A DNA stretch of 64,000 bases from an uncultured Eubacteriales bacterium (GCA_934446675.1 CAKSEL010000004.1:95688-159687); one strand, 5' to 3'; counted from the stretch's first letter, positions 1-7,973 are shown. Numbers and translations are program-made. The notes: a model not told the origin generated them from the letters alone.

Positions 1-726
1 GAACACAAACACGCCGAACGCGTCCTCTGTACTGTTTACGGTATATTCCGTAAACTTATTGTCCTTTGTATTTTCGCAAAGCACTGTTTTTATGCTGTCA
101 TATCCCGAAACCTTACGCATTTCGGTATTATACAGCACCTCTATATTATCTCTTTCTTCAAGTTTCTTTTTCAGATCCTCAGCGCACTTAAAACTGTCCG
201 CGCGAACAAGGCATTTTACACTCCGGCAGATACGCGAAAGATATATCGACTCCTTTGCTGCGCTCTCACCGCCGCCGATTACGAAAACGTCCTTTCCGCG
301 CCAGAAAAAACCGTCGCACACGGCGCATCTGCTCACTCCGCGTCCCGCATATTCGTTCTCACCTTCAAAACCGGCTTTTCTCGGTCTTGCACCCGACGCG
401 CATATAACGGTTTTTGCGCCGAACACGCCTTTATCTGTAATACAGGTCTTTATAAGTTCGGAAAGCTTTGTTTCGAGCAGTTTACAGTTTACAAGCTCCG
501 CGCCGAAGGACTCTGCCTGTTTGAGCAGATTTTCCGCAAGCTTTGTACCGGAAATTTCCGAAAATCCGGGGTAATTTCTTATATCGTCGGTTATGGTCGC
601 CTGTCCGCCGATTATGCCCTGTTCAAAGATCACGGTATGAAGTCCGGCGCGTGCCGAATAAAGTCCTGCGCAGAGTCCCGCAACTCCTCCGCCGGCAATT
701 ACAACATCATAAAGCTTTTCAGACAC
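1..726 (-). CDS. Thioredoxin reductase-like FAD/NAD(P) flavoprotein (C-terminus off the window)
   Basis: A pyridine nucleotide-disulfide oxidoreductase that would pass electrons from NAD(P)H through FAD to a CxxC pair, as thioredoxin reductase does. The reading frame on the minus strand starts at a GTG at 726, preceded by AAGGAAG. It begins with a Rossmann FAD motif (GGGVAGLCAGLYSARAG, about residues 11-27). It continues to the redox motif CAVCDG (Cys134 and Cys137) and a second nucleotide-binding GGGESAAKE. The C-terminal part lies beyond base 1. The usual TrxB motif is CATCDG, so the Thr-to-Val change is a small variation. A thioredoxin gene is not visible, so a paralogous role such as ferredoxin-thioredoxin reductase or NADH:peroxiredoxin reductase remains possible. 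Confidence 0.85.
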   Translation of the reverse strand, partial: MSEKLYDVVIAGGGVAGLCAGLYSARAGLHTVIFEQGIIGGQATITDDIRNYPGFSEISGTKLAENLLKQAESFGAELVNCKLLETKLSELIKTCITDKGVFGAKTVICASGARPRKAGFEGENEYAGRGVSRCAVCDGFFWRGKDVFVIGGGESAAKESIYLSRICRSVKCLVRADSFKCAEDLKKKLEERDNIEVLYNTEMRKVSGYDSIKTVLCENTKDNKFTEYTVNSTEDAFGVFVF

Positions 727-807
727 AAAAAGCACTTCCTTTATATTTTTTCTTAGTATCTGCAAAAGCTTTCAAAAGCATACGCAAAAATTTCCGTTCG
801 GGAAACG

Positions 808-849
808 CAAAAAAACAGCCCGACAGAACTTTTTTGTCCTGCCGAGCCG
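808..849 (-). terminator. Rho-independent terminator of the GH99-like gene
   Basis: On the minus strand a 13-bp stem with wobble pairs (arms 837-849 and 818-830) is followed by a run of seven T. It lies just after the stop codon at 870 of the GH99-like gene. Confidence 0.8.
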
Positions 850-869
850 TATATATTCAATTTATTTGT

Positions 870-3815
870 TTATTTTTTAAGGTATATCTTATTGCCCTTT
901 ATCTCATACGTATATCCGAAGAGATCTGCATATTCGTCGAGAGATACCGACGGAATTCCGTCCTTGAGATATACGGGACGCGCGAGAGTAAAGCTTTCTC
1001 CGTTCTTTTCGGCGTATGCCTTGCCGACGGTGAATGTCAGCTTATCCTCACCGTGAGTTACTTCAAGTATACCCTCGTCCTTGTGCCATTCGTAACGGCA
1101 GTCTTTAAGAATACCGCTTGACGGATCGAGAGGAACATATATTTTTCCGTTCTTTGTTTCGGGATAATCGCCGAAGAACATCTGCTTTCCGTCATAATCA
1201 TATACGGTGGTATGCTCAACGCCTGCAAAGAACGATATGCTCTCTATCTCAAACTCGCCGGGATTTATTGTCGGGTAGAACTTGATGCCGTTTATTATTC
1301 CCGTCCAGCAGGGCTTGGTATCGAGCTGAATTATATGCTGTTCTCTTTCGGTTGACGCTGCCCAATGGTCAAAGCGTGCGTTTATGTCGAAGTTTTCGCC
1401 GTCGTTTGAAGGTATGAATCTCGACAGAGCCGTTCCGCCGCCGGCAGGTTTTCCGGAAATGATTATCTTTGCATAAGCGATATCCGCGCAGTCAAGTCCG
1501 CAGCCGCGAAGCGTCATTGAAGCTTCTCTTTCGGTTGCCTTGCCGACAAGCTTTCCGTCCTTTATCTCGGCTTTATCCATGTTCTCGAACGTCCATGCGT
1601 CAAGGTCTGCCTTTGTCTTGAACTCAAACTTCTTTACAAGAGTATCGGCCGCAGGGAATGGTCTTGAATCATACTTTGTTCTTGCGAGCTTTCTTCTCGA
1701 CTGAACGTGCAGATAGCAGATACGCGAAAGCTGTTCTTCATTCGGAGCTACATTTTCATGCGGAGTATCTGCGCATACCGCTTTTCTTACGGCGTCGAGA
1801 TACCCGAATCCGTTAAGTCCCGACGGCATCATATACGTACCCTCTCCGTACTCGTTCCATGTGGAAAGGTGCAGCATTTTCGACTTCCAAGAGTTTTTCT
1901 CGTATTTCGGAAGTATCTCGTCCATGCAGTACACAAGTCCGTTATACATATCCTGGCACAAAAGGTTGGGACGTCTGTCTCCTCCCCAGCCTACATTCTT
2001 AAATCCTACGCTTACGGTCGGAACTATATGAACCTGATTCATATTTATATTATTGAGATTGCACTCAATGTTCTTTTCGAGCTTATACCCTTCTCCGCCC
2101 CAGTGATATGCGTGGAACGCGTCAAATCCGAGTCTCTTCAGGTCATGCGGATTTGCATGGCAGCCCATTATGATAAGGTCGTCGTAACCGAGTTTTTTGA
2201 CCTCATCTCTGAGATACTGAAGTCCCTCTCTTGTATTTGCCTCGCCGCCGAGATCTCTCTCAACGCAGTTTACGCCGAAGCATGACATTATTGCCTTATT
2301 ATCTATGCTTGCATATCTCGGATCGGAGAAGAAGTAGTCTATCCAGTACGGTACAAGATACTTCTTGAATGCCTCAAGTCCGTTCGGGTGCGCGCAGTTT
2401 GCAGCCTCCCACAAAAGCGCAAGCTTCATATTATCGGCATATTTTGCATGGAAATGTCCCTGATGTATCGCATACGAAAGTCCGGTTGACTTAAGAGGCG
2501 CGTCGGATTCGGAGGAATACCAGCAATAAAGCTCATAGTCAACACCGTGCTCCGCAAGGAACTTTATTTCCCAGTCCGCAGTCTCCGGAAGTCCCTCGTC
2601 ATAATATCCAAGAACCGGCTTTACGTCGTCGAACGGCGTTATTGCGTCCCAGCCGAAGTGCGAGCCTTCATGCCAGAGCGAGCAGATATTCATACCTACG
2701 AAATAGTCGCCCTTCTTTTTGGGTATAACGGGCGCCGGAACATAATCTTCGGGTTCGTCGGGCATATTCCAGACGAGTATATCTGTAAACATTGCGTCGG
2801 CTGCCTTTTTGCCCTCAAACGAGAACTCAAACGCGTCGGCAAAAGCTGCGGGTTCGTCAAAATCAAGCACCTTTGTCTTTTTGCCGTTGAGCCATACGAG
2901 AACCTTGCCGGTTCTTGTGTCAGCCTCCATTCTCATGGTCTGCCATACGTTTACGTGATGTGAACGTAACATCGTATCGCCGTGCATAAGCGCGTCGCCG
3001 TCGTCATATACCGAAAGCAGGGTATTGCTGCCGTTTTTAAGTTTCAATGTCACTCTGCCGCACTTTGACGGTGTGTGATACTTTATTTCAAACGCGGTTC
3101 TGCCTTCGGATTTTTCAAATACTCTCGAAACGGCAGCGCCGGTATTCTTTGCAGCCTTTATAAAGTAGCAAAGCGCCGTTTTTCCTTCTACTCTGTAATC
3201 TTTTTCAACCTTTGCGCCGTTTGATGATACAAGGTATTCTTCGGGAAGAGCGCCGGTTATTCCCTGTCTTACAAAGTCGTTTACAAGATAGTTTACATAC
3301 AGCTTTGTGAATGCAACGGCACAAGCGCCCATGTCCTTTTTGCCATATCCTATACGTATGCAGGACATATCGAGTCCGGTTCTCTCAAAGTCATATTCTC
3401 CGCGGAACTTATCGTCCACCATGAGTTTTGCTTTACCGATTCTCATATCCATTACGGCTTTGATATATCTTCTTCCGTAGTCAAATCCGCACACACCGGT
3501 ATTTCCGGCATAAAGCACGTTTCCTACGGTGTGCAGATCCAAAAACGCGTCGTCGCGCGAGCCGAAAATTATATGCAGTCCGTCGCCACTCTTATTATCT
3601 ATAACACCCTCATATGTGAGCACTCCGCCGTTAAACGCGCGGACGTCTCTGCGGTACAGAACCTCTCCGTCCTTATCGGAATTGAGGAAATTCTTGCCGT
3701 GCTCCGGACCTTCTCCGTCGCCGAAGTAATCCCAGCCGGAACGAAGTCCTCCCCAACCGTACATATCATTGTCATCAATAAGATAGACAGCTTCTTTAAT
3801 TTCTTTATTCATCAT
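870..3815 (-). CDS. GH99/WbsX-like large glycan-active protein with C-terminal stalk-like domain
   Basis: A protein of about 981 residues. The middle (about residues 370-690) matches the GH99-like/WbsX type TIM barrel: an opening YFVGMNICSLWHEGSHFGW, a strand with DYELYCWYSS, and the late motif STWNEYGEGTYMMPS, which corresponds to the family's WNEWxEG. The N-terminal third looks like a beta-sandwich, laminin-G-like wall. The last about 90 residues resemble the copper amine oxidase N-terminal-like stalk domain of Clostridia. No signal peptide is visible at the start MMNKEIKEAVYLID, which is odd because such stalk domains are usually outside the cell. The start is taken as ATG 3815 (or 3812) behind GGGAG; a GTG at 3824 overlaps that site. 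The substrate is unknown; alpha-mannoside or another polysaccharide is an inference from the family. Confidence 0.7.
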   Translation of the reverse strand: MMNKEIKEAVYLIDDNDMYGWGGLRSGWDYFGDGEGPEHGKNFLNSDKDGEVLYRRDVRAFNGGVLTYEGVIDNKSGDGLHIIFGSRDDAFLDLHTVGNVLYAGNTGVCGFDYGRRYIKAVMDMRIGKAKLMVDDKFRGEYDFERTGLDMSCIRIGYGKKDMGACAVAFTKLYVNYLVNDFVRQGITGALPEEYLVSSNGAKVEKDYRVEGKTALCYFIKAAKNTGAAVSRVFEKSEGRTAFEIKYHTPSKCGRVTLKLKNGSNTLLSVYDDGDALMHGDTMLRSHHVNVWQTMRMEADTRTGKVLVWLNGKKTKVLDFDEPAAFADAFEFSFEGKKAADAMFTDILVWNMPDEPEDYVPAPVIPKKKGDYFVGMNICSLWHEGSHFGWDAITPFDDVKPVLGYYDEGLPETADWEIKFLAEHGVDYELYCWYSSESDAPLKSTGLSYAIHQGHFHAKYADNMKLALLWEAANCAHPNGLEAFKKYLVPYWIDYFFSDPRYASIDNKAIMSCFGVNCVERDLGGEANTREGLQYLRDEVKKLGYDDLIIMGCHANPHDLKRLGFDAFHAYHWGGEGYKLEKNIECNLNNINMNQVHIVPTVSVGFKNVGWGGDRRPNLLCQDMYNGLVYCMDEILPKYEKNSWKSKMLHLSTWNEYGEGTYMMPSGLNGFGYLDAVRKAVCADTPHENVAPNEEQLSRICYLHVQSRRKLARTKYDSRPFPAADTLVKKFEFKTKADLDAWTFENMDKAEIKDGKLVGKATEREASMTLRGCGLDCADIAYAKIIISGKPAGGGTALSRFIPSNDGENFDINARFDHWAASTEREQHIIQLDTKPCWTGIINGIKFYPTINPGEFEIESISFFAGVEHTTVYDYDGKQMFFGDYPETKNGKIYVPLDPSSGILKDCRYEWHKDEGILEVTHGEDKLTFTVGKAYAEKNGESFTLARPVYLKDGIPSVSLDEYADLFGYTYEIKGNKIYLKK

Positions 3816-3824
3816 TCTAATCAC

Positions 3825-4101
3825 TCTCCCGTTTGATTTTCAGCCTGAATTCGGCTTGAGTTTAGTTAAGTTTAGCAAAAGAGCAAAGGTTCGTCAAGCG
3901 AAAAAGCAAAAAAAAAACCAATTTAAGCCGTCGGCTTGAAAATACTCTCATTTTCTCATTATTTTTCTTAAAAACTCACAATTTAGTTAATAAGGCACAA
4001 AAAAACGACCGTGTTTCAGTCAAATAAACCAAAACACAGCCGTCAAACCAAAAAAGTATTTTAAGAATGTTGAAAAAAACTCTGCAAAACGCCGGATATT
4101 C
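3825..4101. other. Intergenic AT-rich region
   Basis: No gene seen. It holds the terminator of the upstream isomerase gene and the presumed promoter region of the GH99-like gene. A short inverted-repeat-like stretch around 3857-3877 (GTTTAGTTAAGTTTA) could be an operator but cannot be assigned. Confidence 0.4.
3997..4043 (-). terminator. Rho-independent terminator of the isomerase gene
   Basis: Minus-strand stem of 12 bp including two wobble pairs (arms 4032-4043 and 4005-4016) followed by a T6 tract. It lies about 60 bp after the stop of the TIM-barrel gene. Confidence 0.75.
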
Positions 4102-4944
4102 TCAGATTCTGTCAAGAATATCGCAGAGAGCCTTATATGCGCAGGCATATCTTCTGGAATTTACTTCGGTAAACTCGCTTACGGGTTTTCCTGCGTCTGC
4201 CGGAACTTCATAATTGGACAGGTGCGGCTCAAGGCTTAAAAATCCGTTATAGCCGTTCTTATAGAGGTCTTTGAGAATAGCCTCAACATTGCCGTCACCG
4301 AATCCGACGGGAACAACGTGACCGTTCTTTATGCAGTCCTTGATATGTATATATTCAATATAAGGCTTTAACATATCGTAAGCTTCGAGAGTATCCTGCG
4401 AGCACTCTACAAAGTTTGAGAAGTCAAACACTGCTCTGAAACTGTCGGACTTTATCTGCTCAAACAGCGTCTTGCATCTTACGGCAATATTTCCGTATAT
4501 GCCCTTTTCGTTTTCATGGAGAAGAACGACGCCGTTCTGCGCCGCGTATTCAACCAGCTTTCCGAGCTTTTCAACGACAAATCCGGTATAATCCTCCGGC
4601 TTTTCGTTTTCGGGCATAAAGAAACTGAACGCTCTTATATACTTTGCTCCGAGAGTGTTTGCAACCTCAACGGTATTCTTGAAAAGATCAAAATGAGCGT
4701 CAAAATCGTCCGTCATCTTGATCTTGCCTATCGGAGAACCTATCGACGACGCCGAAATTCCGTAGCAGCCCATTATTTTTTTAAGAGTTGCAGTCTCGTA
4801 TTTATTGAGATTTGAAACATTCTTGCCGTCGATTACACGGGGCTCGAAATATTTGATTCCGAGCTTTGAAATAACGTCGAACTGCTTTATTATACCGGCG
4901 TCTATTTCGTCAGAAAATCCTGATATGTGATAATTCTTATTCAT
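4102..4944 (-). CDS. Sugar phosphate isomerase/epimerase, xylose isomerase-like TIM barrel
   Basis: A 280-residue protein of the AP-endonuclease-2/xylose isomerase-like TIM-barrel superfamily, which includes metal-dependent sugar epimerases and inosose dehydratases. Typical pieces are the opening YHISGFSDEID, LHENEKGIYG (metal-ligand Glu region, about residues 140-150), AVFDFSNFVE (about 170), EYIHIKDCIKNG (about 195-205) and the late LSLEPHLSNY with a metal-ligand Glu. The start ATG at 4944 has GGAGGG eight bases upstream. It has its own terminator and is separate from the GH99-like gene, though both run the same way and could act in one catabolic pathway. The exact substrate cannot be told. 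Confidence 0.85.
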   Translation of the reverse strand: MNKNYHISGFSDEIDAGIIKQFDVISKLGIKYFEPRVIDGKNVSNLNKYETATLKKIMGCYGISASSIGSPIGKIKMTDDFDAHFDLFKNTVEVANTLGAKYIRAFSFFMPENEKPEDYTGFVVEKLGKLVEYAAQNGVVLLHENEKGIYGNIAVRCKTLFEQIKSDSFRAVFDFSNFVECSQDTLEAYDMLKPYIEYIHIKDCIKNGHVVPVGFGDGNVEAILKDLYKNGYNGFLSLEPHLSNYEVPADAGKPVSEFTEVNSRRYACAYKALCDILDRI

Positions 4945-5056
4945 TGCTTTTACCCTCCTGCGGTACTCTGAAAATTATACCAAAAGTATCCGTTTATATC
5001 AACATTTTCAGTGCGTTTGACATTCGATATTGATATTTTCTTATACGATTCTGATA

Positions 5057-6343
5057 TTATTTATAGTAATCAAACTCTACGTCGTAAATATTTACGGTAT
5101 CTCCGTCCTTGATTCCCTTTTCTTCGAGAGCAGCGATTATGCCCGAATTGCGCAGAATTTTCTGAAAATAGTTCATAGACTCATAATCGTTGAAGTTTAT
5201 GGAGTTTATTACATTGATAATACGCTGTGCCTCTACAAAGTACGTACCGTTGACGTTTCTTACGGTAATCTCATCGGACATATCGCCGATTTCGGGTTCG
5301 GCATAGAGGTCAACCTCCGGCGTGAACACCTTTATTTCGGGAAGATCGGAAAGTTTCTTTGCGATAAGCTCTTTAAGCTCGTCAGTTCCCTCGCCTATTC
5401 CTGCGCACATGAACACGATCGGTATACCGCGTTCGGCGGCAAATTCTTCAAGTCTTTTCTTGTTTTCCTCGCTTGTCATATCAAGCTTATTCGCCGCGAT
5501 TATTCTCGGATGCTTTGCAAGCTCGGGACTGTATTTTTCAAGCTCTGCATTTATAACGTTAAGGTCGTCTATCGGATCTCTGCCCTCAATTCCCGACGCG
5601 TCAACAACGTTTACTATAAGTCTGCACCTTTCTATATGACGCAAAAACTGATGTCCCAGACCTTCGCCCTCGGAAGCGCCCTCGATAAGTCCCGGAATAT
5701 CGGCAAGCACATAATTTCCGGCTTTCGCGTTTACTACGCCCAGAACCGGAGAGAGCGTTGTGAAGTGATATTCGGCAATCTTGGGATTTGCCGCGCTTAC
5801 CATAGAGATTATCGTCGATTTTCCCGCGCTCGGCATACCGACAAGTCCTGCGTCGGCAAGCATTTTAAGCTCTAATACGACCTCAAGCTCTTTGCCCTTT
5901 ACTCCGCTTTTGGCAAAGTTTGGCGTCTGTCTTGTCGGAGTTGCAAAGTGCGTATTTCCGAAGCCGCCCTTACCGCCCTTAAGCAGCACATAATATCCGT
6001 TTTCGGCAACGTCCTCGTCGGACATATCCTTTATAACTTTTCCGGTTTCGGCGTCCTTGATTATTGTTCCCGGAGGAACGGGAATTTCGATATGCTCCGC
6101 ATTTCTGCCGTGAAAACGTCTTGCGGCGCCGTCCTGTCCGTTGGGAGCGACAAACTTTCTTCTGTATTTGAAGTCAAGCAGAGTATTCTCGCCCTCATCG
6201 GGAACAAATATAACGTCTCCGCCCTTGCCTCCGTCTCCTCCGTCGGGTCCTCCGTGAGAAACATATTTTTCGCGTCTGAACGAAACGCAGCCGTTGCCGC
6301 CGTTGCCGGCTTTTACATATATTTTTACTTTATCTATAAACAT
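5057..6343 (-). CDS. obgE: GTPase ObgE/CgtA
   Basis: Essential P-loop GTPase linked to late 50S ribosomal subunit assembly and stress control. The 428 residues show the glycine-rich Obg fold (MFIDKVKIYVKAGNGGNGCVSFRREK) at residues 1-158. The G domain follows with G1 GMPSAGKST, G3 DIPGLIEGAS and G4 NKLD, and the OCT domain closes the protein. The start chosen is ATG 6343, where the family's MFIDKVKI begins; an in-frame ATG eight codons upstream has no family support. It follows rplU-prp-rpmA on the same strand, the usual Bacillota order, with about 95 bp between rpmA and obgE. Confidence 0.97.
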   Translation of the reverse strand: MFIDKVKIYVKAGNGGNGCVSFRREKYVSHGGPDGGDGGKGGDVIFVPDEGENTLLDFKYRRKFVAPNGQDGAARRFHGRNAEHIEIPVPPGTIIKDAETGKVIKDMSDEDVAENGYYVLLKGGKGGFGNTHFATPTRQTPNFAKSGVKGKELEVVLELKMLADAGLVGMPSAGKSTIISMVSAANPKIAEYHFTTLSPVLGVVNAKAGNYVLADIPGLIEGASEGEGLGHQFLRHIERCRLIVNVVDASGIEGRDPIDDLNVINAELEKYSPELAKHPRIIAANKLDMTSEENKKRLEEFAAERGIPIVFMCAGIGEGTDELKELIAKKLSDLPEIKVFTPEVDLYAEPEIGDMSDEITVRNVNGTYFVEAQRIINVINSINFNDYESMNYFQKILRNSGIIAALEEKGIKDGDTVNIYDVEFDYYK

Positions 6344-6438
6344 TCTTTCACCGCTTTTCCATATCAAGCTTTATTATCAACAAAAGGCCACCGGATTATC
6401 CGACAGCCTTGTTTTAACCGTATGAATTTTGAGAAAAC

Positions 6439-6717
6439 TTACGCCTCGTAGACGCTTACTTTCTTTCTTCCGCCGGAAATATGCTCAAACTTAACCTTGC
6501 CTGCGGTAAGAGCGAAAAGTGTATCATCGGTTCCGATACCTACGTTTGTACCGGGATGAATGTGAGTTCCTCTCTGTCTTACAATTATGTTGCCTGCAAC
6601 AACAGGCTGACCGTCAGCCTTCTTTACGCCGAGACGCTTGGACTCGGAATCACGGCCGTTCTTTGTAGAACCGACACCTTTTTTATGAGCAAAAAACTGA
6701 ATGCCTAATCTTAACAT
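6439..6717 (-). CDS. rpmA: 50S ribosomal protein L27 with cleavable N-terminal extension
   Basis: L27, 92 residues, sits near the peptidyl transferase centre. The sequence begins MLRLGIQFFAHKKGVGS. The mature bacterial protein starts AHKKG, and the preceding nine residues MLRLGIQFF match the Bacillota extension removed by the cysteine protease Prp. Removal is needed because the extension would occlude the ribosome active site. The prp gene lies directly upstream in the same operon. The body (KNGRDSESKRLGVKKADGQ, GTHIHPGTNVGIGTDDTLFA) is typical L27. Confidence 0.97.
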   Translation of the reverse strand: MLRLGIQFFAHKKGVGSTKNGRDSESKRLGVKKADGQPVVAGNIIVRQRGTHIHPGTNVGIGTDDTLFALTAGKVKFEHISGGRKKVSVYEA

Positions 6718-6721
6718 TACC

Positions 6722-7066
6722 TTACACCTCCGTTGTTATTTCTACGAATTCGGGATAGCTCTCGGACAGATCCGAAACAAACTGCGCATATCCCTCAATT
6801 ATACGTCTTGCCATCTCCGACTGCTCTTTTGTGCAGCTCAATGAAAGACGCGCTTTCGGAACATCACCGTCAAAGTCCGTATCAAAATCAATATCGGATT
6901 TTTCAAGTATGTCCATTACAAGTTCAAGTGCCGATGAAAGCGCCGCGCACACTATATCGCTCCCGTTTTCCGAATACCCCGAATGTCCTTCGGAAAGCAC
7001 CGTATACGTAAACTGCTCATGTCCGTTATGCTTTGCTTTTGCGGCTTTAACGAAAACCTGCGTCAT
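6722..7066 (-). CDS. prp: Ribosomal-processing cysteine protease Prp
   Basis: A 114-residue protease of the YsxB/Prp family that trims the N-terminus of L27. The catalytic pair is visible as His in EGHSGYSENGSD (about residue 28) and Cys in IVCAALSSA (about residue 40). It sits between rplU and rpmA, 4 bp from rpmA and 14 bp from rplU, which is the conserved Bacillota order. The extended L27 next door is its expected substrate. Confidence 0.95.
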   Translation of the reverse strand: MTQVFVKAAKAKHNGHEQFTYTVLSEGHSGYSENGSDIVCAALSSALELVMDILEKSDIDFDTDFDGDVPKARLSLSCTKEQSEMARRIIEGYAQFVSDLSESYPEFVEITTEV

Positions 7067-7080
7067 AACCGATTCTTCAA

Positions 7081-7386
7081 TCAGCCGATCTTATTGATCT
7101 GAACCTTGGAATAGGGCTGTCTGTGTCCCTGCTTCTTCTTTTCGTTCTTCTTGGACTTATACTTAAGAATAACGACTTTCTTTGCCTTGGCGTTTCTGAG
7201 AACAGTACCTTCAGCCTTAACACCGTCTACAAACGGAGTTCCGACCTTGATTCCGTTATCGTCGGAAAGAGCCACTACGTCAAACGATACGTTTGCGTTT
7301 TCTTCAACGCCGAGCTTCTCAACGAAGATGATGTCGCCCTCTGCTACTTTATACTGCTTTCCGCCGGTCTGAATAACTGCGTACAC
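7081..7386 (-). CDS. rplU: 50S ribosomal protein L21
   Basis: L21, about 101 residues, an early 23S rRNA-binding protein. It begins with the family signature YAVIQTGGKQYKV and ends with the basic KYKSKKNEKKKQGHRQPYSKV, which contacts rRNA. The start chosen is GTG 7386, six bases after GAGGTG; an upstream GTG at 7395 lies inside that ribosome binding site. It is the first gene of rplU-prp-rpmA and follows an L21 leader and a consensus promoter. Confidence 0.95.
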   Translation of the reverse strand: MYAVIQTGGKQYKVAEGDIIFVEKLGVEENANVSFDVVALSDDNGIKVGTPFVDGVKAEGTVLRNAKAKKVVILKYKSKKNEKKKQGHRQPYSKVQINKIG

Positions 7387-7395
7387 GAAAAGCAC

Positions 7396-7491
7396 CTCAC
7401 TTTCTTAATAAGACTCGCTGAACACGGGCTTCCGGTTTCTTCCATATATTATATAAAAGCGCACGGAATTAGCTACCCTTATCATGCGGCT
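7396..7491 (-). promoter_or_regulatory. L21 leader RNA of the rplU operon
   Basis: The about 95-nt 5' untranslated region of rplU resembles the L21 leader element of Bacillota. On the minus strand it has GATAAGGGTAGCTAATTCCG followed after an AU-rich loop by CCGGAAGCCCGTGTTCAGCG and AGTCTTATTAAG before the ribosome binding site. In the family it is thought to mediate autoregulation by L21. Recognition is from memory of the conserved GCCCGUGUUCAGCGAGUC segment; a covariance-model search was not run. Confidence 0.7.
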
Positions 7492-7497
7492 TTACTA

Positions 7498-7526
7498 TTA
7501 TATCATATGAAAACACCTATGTCAAG
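7498..7526 (-). promoter_or_regulatory. Consensus sigma-A promoter of rplU-prp-rpmA
   Basis: On the minus strand TTGACA (7526-7521), a 17-bp spacer and TATAAT (7503-7498), a perfect match to the vegetative consensus. Transcription would start near 7491 and read the L21 leader. Confidence 0.9.
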
Positions 7527-7566
7527 GGTTTTGAGAGATTTTTTTGGCATTTATCGGGCAAAAACG

Positions 7567-7595
7567 TTGCATTTTCAGTATTTGCGGTGTATAAT
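7567..7595 (+). promoter_or_regulatory. Promoter of the small toxin-like gene
   Basis: TTGCAT (7567-7572), a 17-bp spacer and TATAAT (7590-7595). It would start an mRNA near 7602 that carries the 23-residue peptide gene. Confidence 0.75.
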
Positions 7596-7687
7596 AGCTC
7601 TTGCCGGTGTAAAAACCGGCAGGGCAGAATCTCTTTGCGGTGGATTTCACCGGCGGTTGCGCCGCCTCTGTAAAGGAGGTGGTGGCT

Positions 7688-7759
7688 ATGGAAAAGTACA
7701 TAAGAACCTTTATCTTTGCATTTTTCCTTATATTAGCTTTTACTTTAAAAGCAAAATAA
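7688..7759 (+). CDS. 23-residue hydrophobic peptide, Fst/Ldr/Hol_Tox-like type I toxin candidate
   Basis: The ATG at 7688 follows a very strong AAAGGAGGTGG and encodes MEKYIRTFIFAFFLILAFTLKAK. That is a charged N-terminus, one membrane-spanning stretch (about residues 7-20) and a basic tail, the layout of small membrane toxins of type I systems. The 5' untranslated region is packed with hairpins around 7602-7675, one immediately upstream of the ribosome binding site. The stop codon lies in the left arm of a shared terminator stem. An antisense RNA promoter of perfect consensus faces it. Toxicity is inferred from architecture only; a small regulatory or structural membrane peptide is the alternative. 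Confidence 0.6.
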   Translation: MEKYIRTFIFAFFLILAFTLKAK

Positions 7760-7790
7760 CCGCCCCTTCGCCAAAAGAGTAGCGGTTATT
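7755..7790. terminator. Bidirectional terminator shared by toxin mRNA and antisense RNA
   Basis: A 9-bp perfect stem (AATAACCGC at 7755-7763 with GCGGTTATT at 7782-7790) just after the peptide. It can end transcription from both sides: A/T-rich flanks follow on each strand, with TTTT on the minus strand. This shared convergent terminator is typical of par/Fst-type loci. Confidence 0.7.
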
Positions 7791-7835
7791 AAAACCTAAT
7801 CATTTCGGCGCAACCGTTTGAGGTCTTGCCTTTGT
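7755..7835 (-). ncRNA. Candidate antisense (antitoxin) RNA of the type I locus
   Basis: Transcription from the consensus promoter at 7842-7870 would start near 7835 and run leftward through the terminator stem, giving an RNA of about 80 nt complementary to the 3' end of the peptide mRNA. The DNA carries TCTTGCC both here (7823-7830 region) and at the very start of the sense mRNA (7599-7605). The antisense 5' end could therefore also pair with the sense 5' end, as the direct repeats of par loci do. No coding potential is seen. Confidence 0.6.
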
Positions 7836-7841
7836 ACTTAT

Positions 7842-7870
7842 ATTATATCCGCAAAACCGATATTTGTCAA
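7842..7870 (-). promoter_or_regulatory. Perfect consensus promoter for the antisense RNA
   Basis: On the minus strand TTGACA (7870-7865), a 17-bp spacer and TATAAT (7847-7842). There is no protein gene downstream on this strand before the terminator, which argues for a short non-coding transcript. Confidence 0.85.
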
Positions 7871-7920
7871 CATATATGCGAAAAATCTTTTATATGTTTA
7901 CATTATTTATATTATATGTC

Positions 7921-7949
7921 TTGACAAAGGTGTGCGCTTGCTATATAAT
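7921..7949 (+). promoter_or_regulatory. Consensus sigma-A promoter of metK
   Basis: TTGACA (7921-7926), a 17-bp spacer and TATAAT (7944-7949). The start point would be near 7956, 18 nt before the riboswitch aptamer. Confidence 0.9.
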
Positions 7950-7973
7950 ATGCTTAAATTTATAAATCTTAAT

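Noticed and set aside
5030..5875. Open frame antisense to obgE
   Set aside because: No family resemblance and obgE is certain.
7602..7675. A riboswitch upstream of the small peptide
   Set aside because: The hairpins do not match any class I know, and the convergent antisense promoter offers a better explanation.
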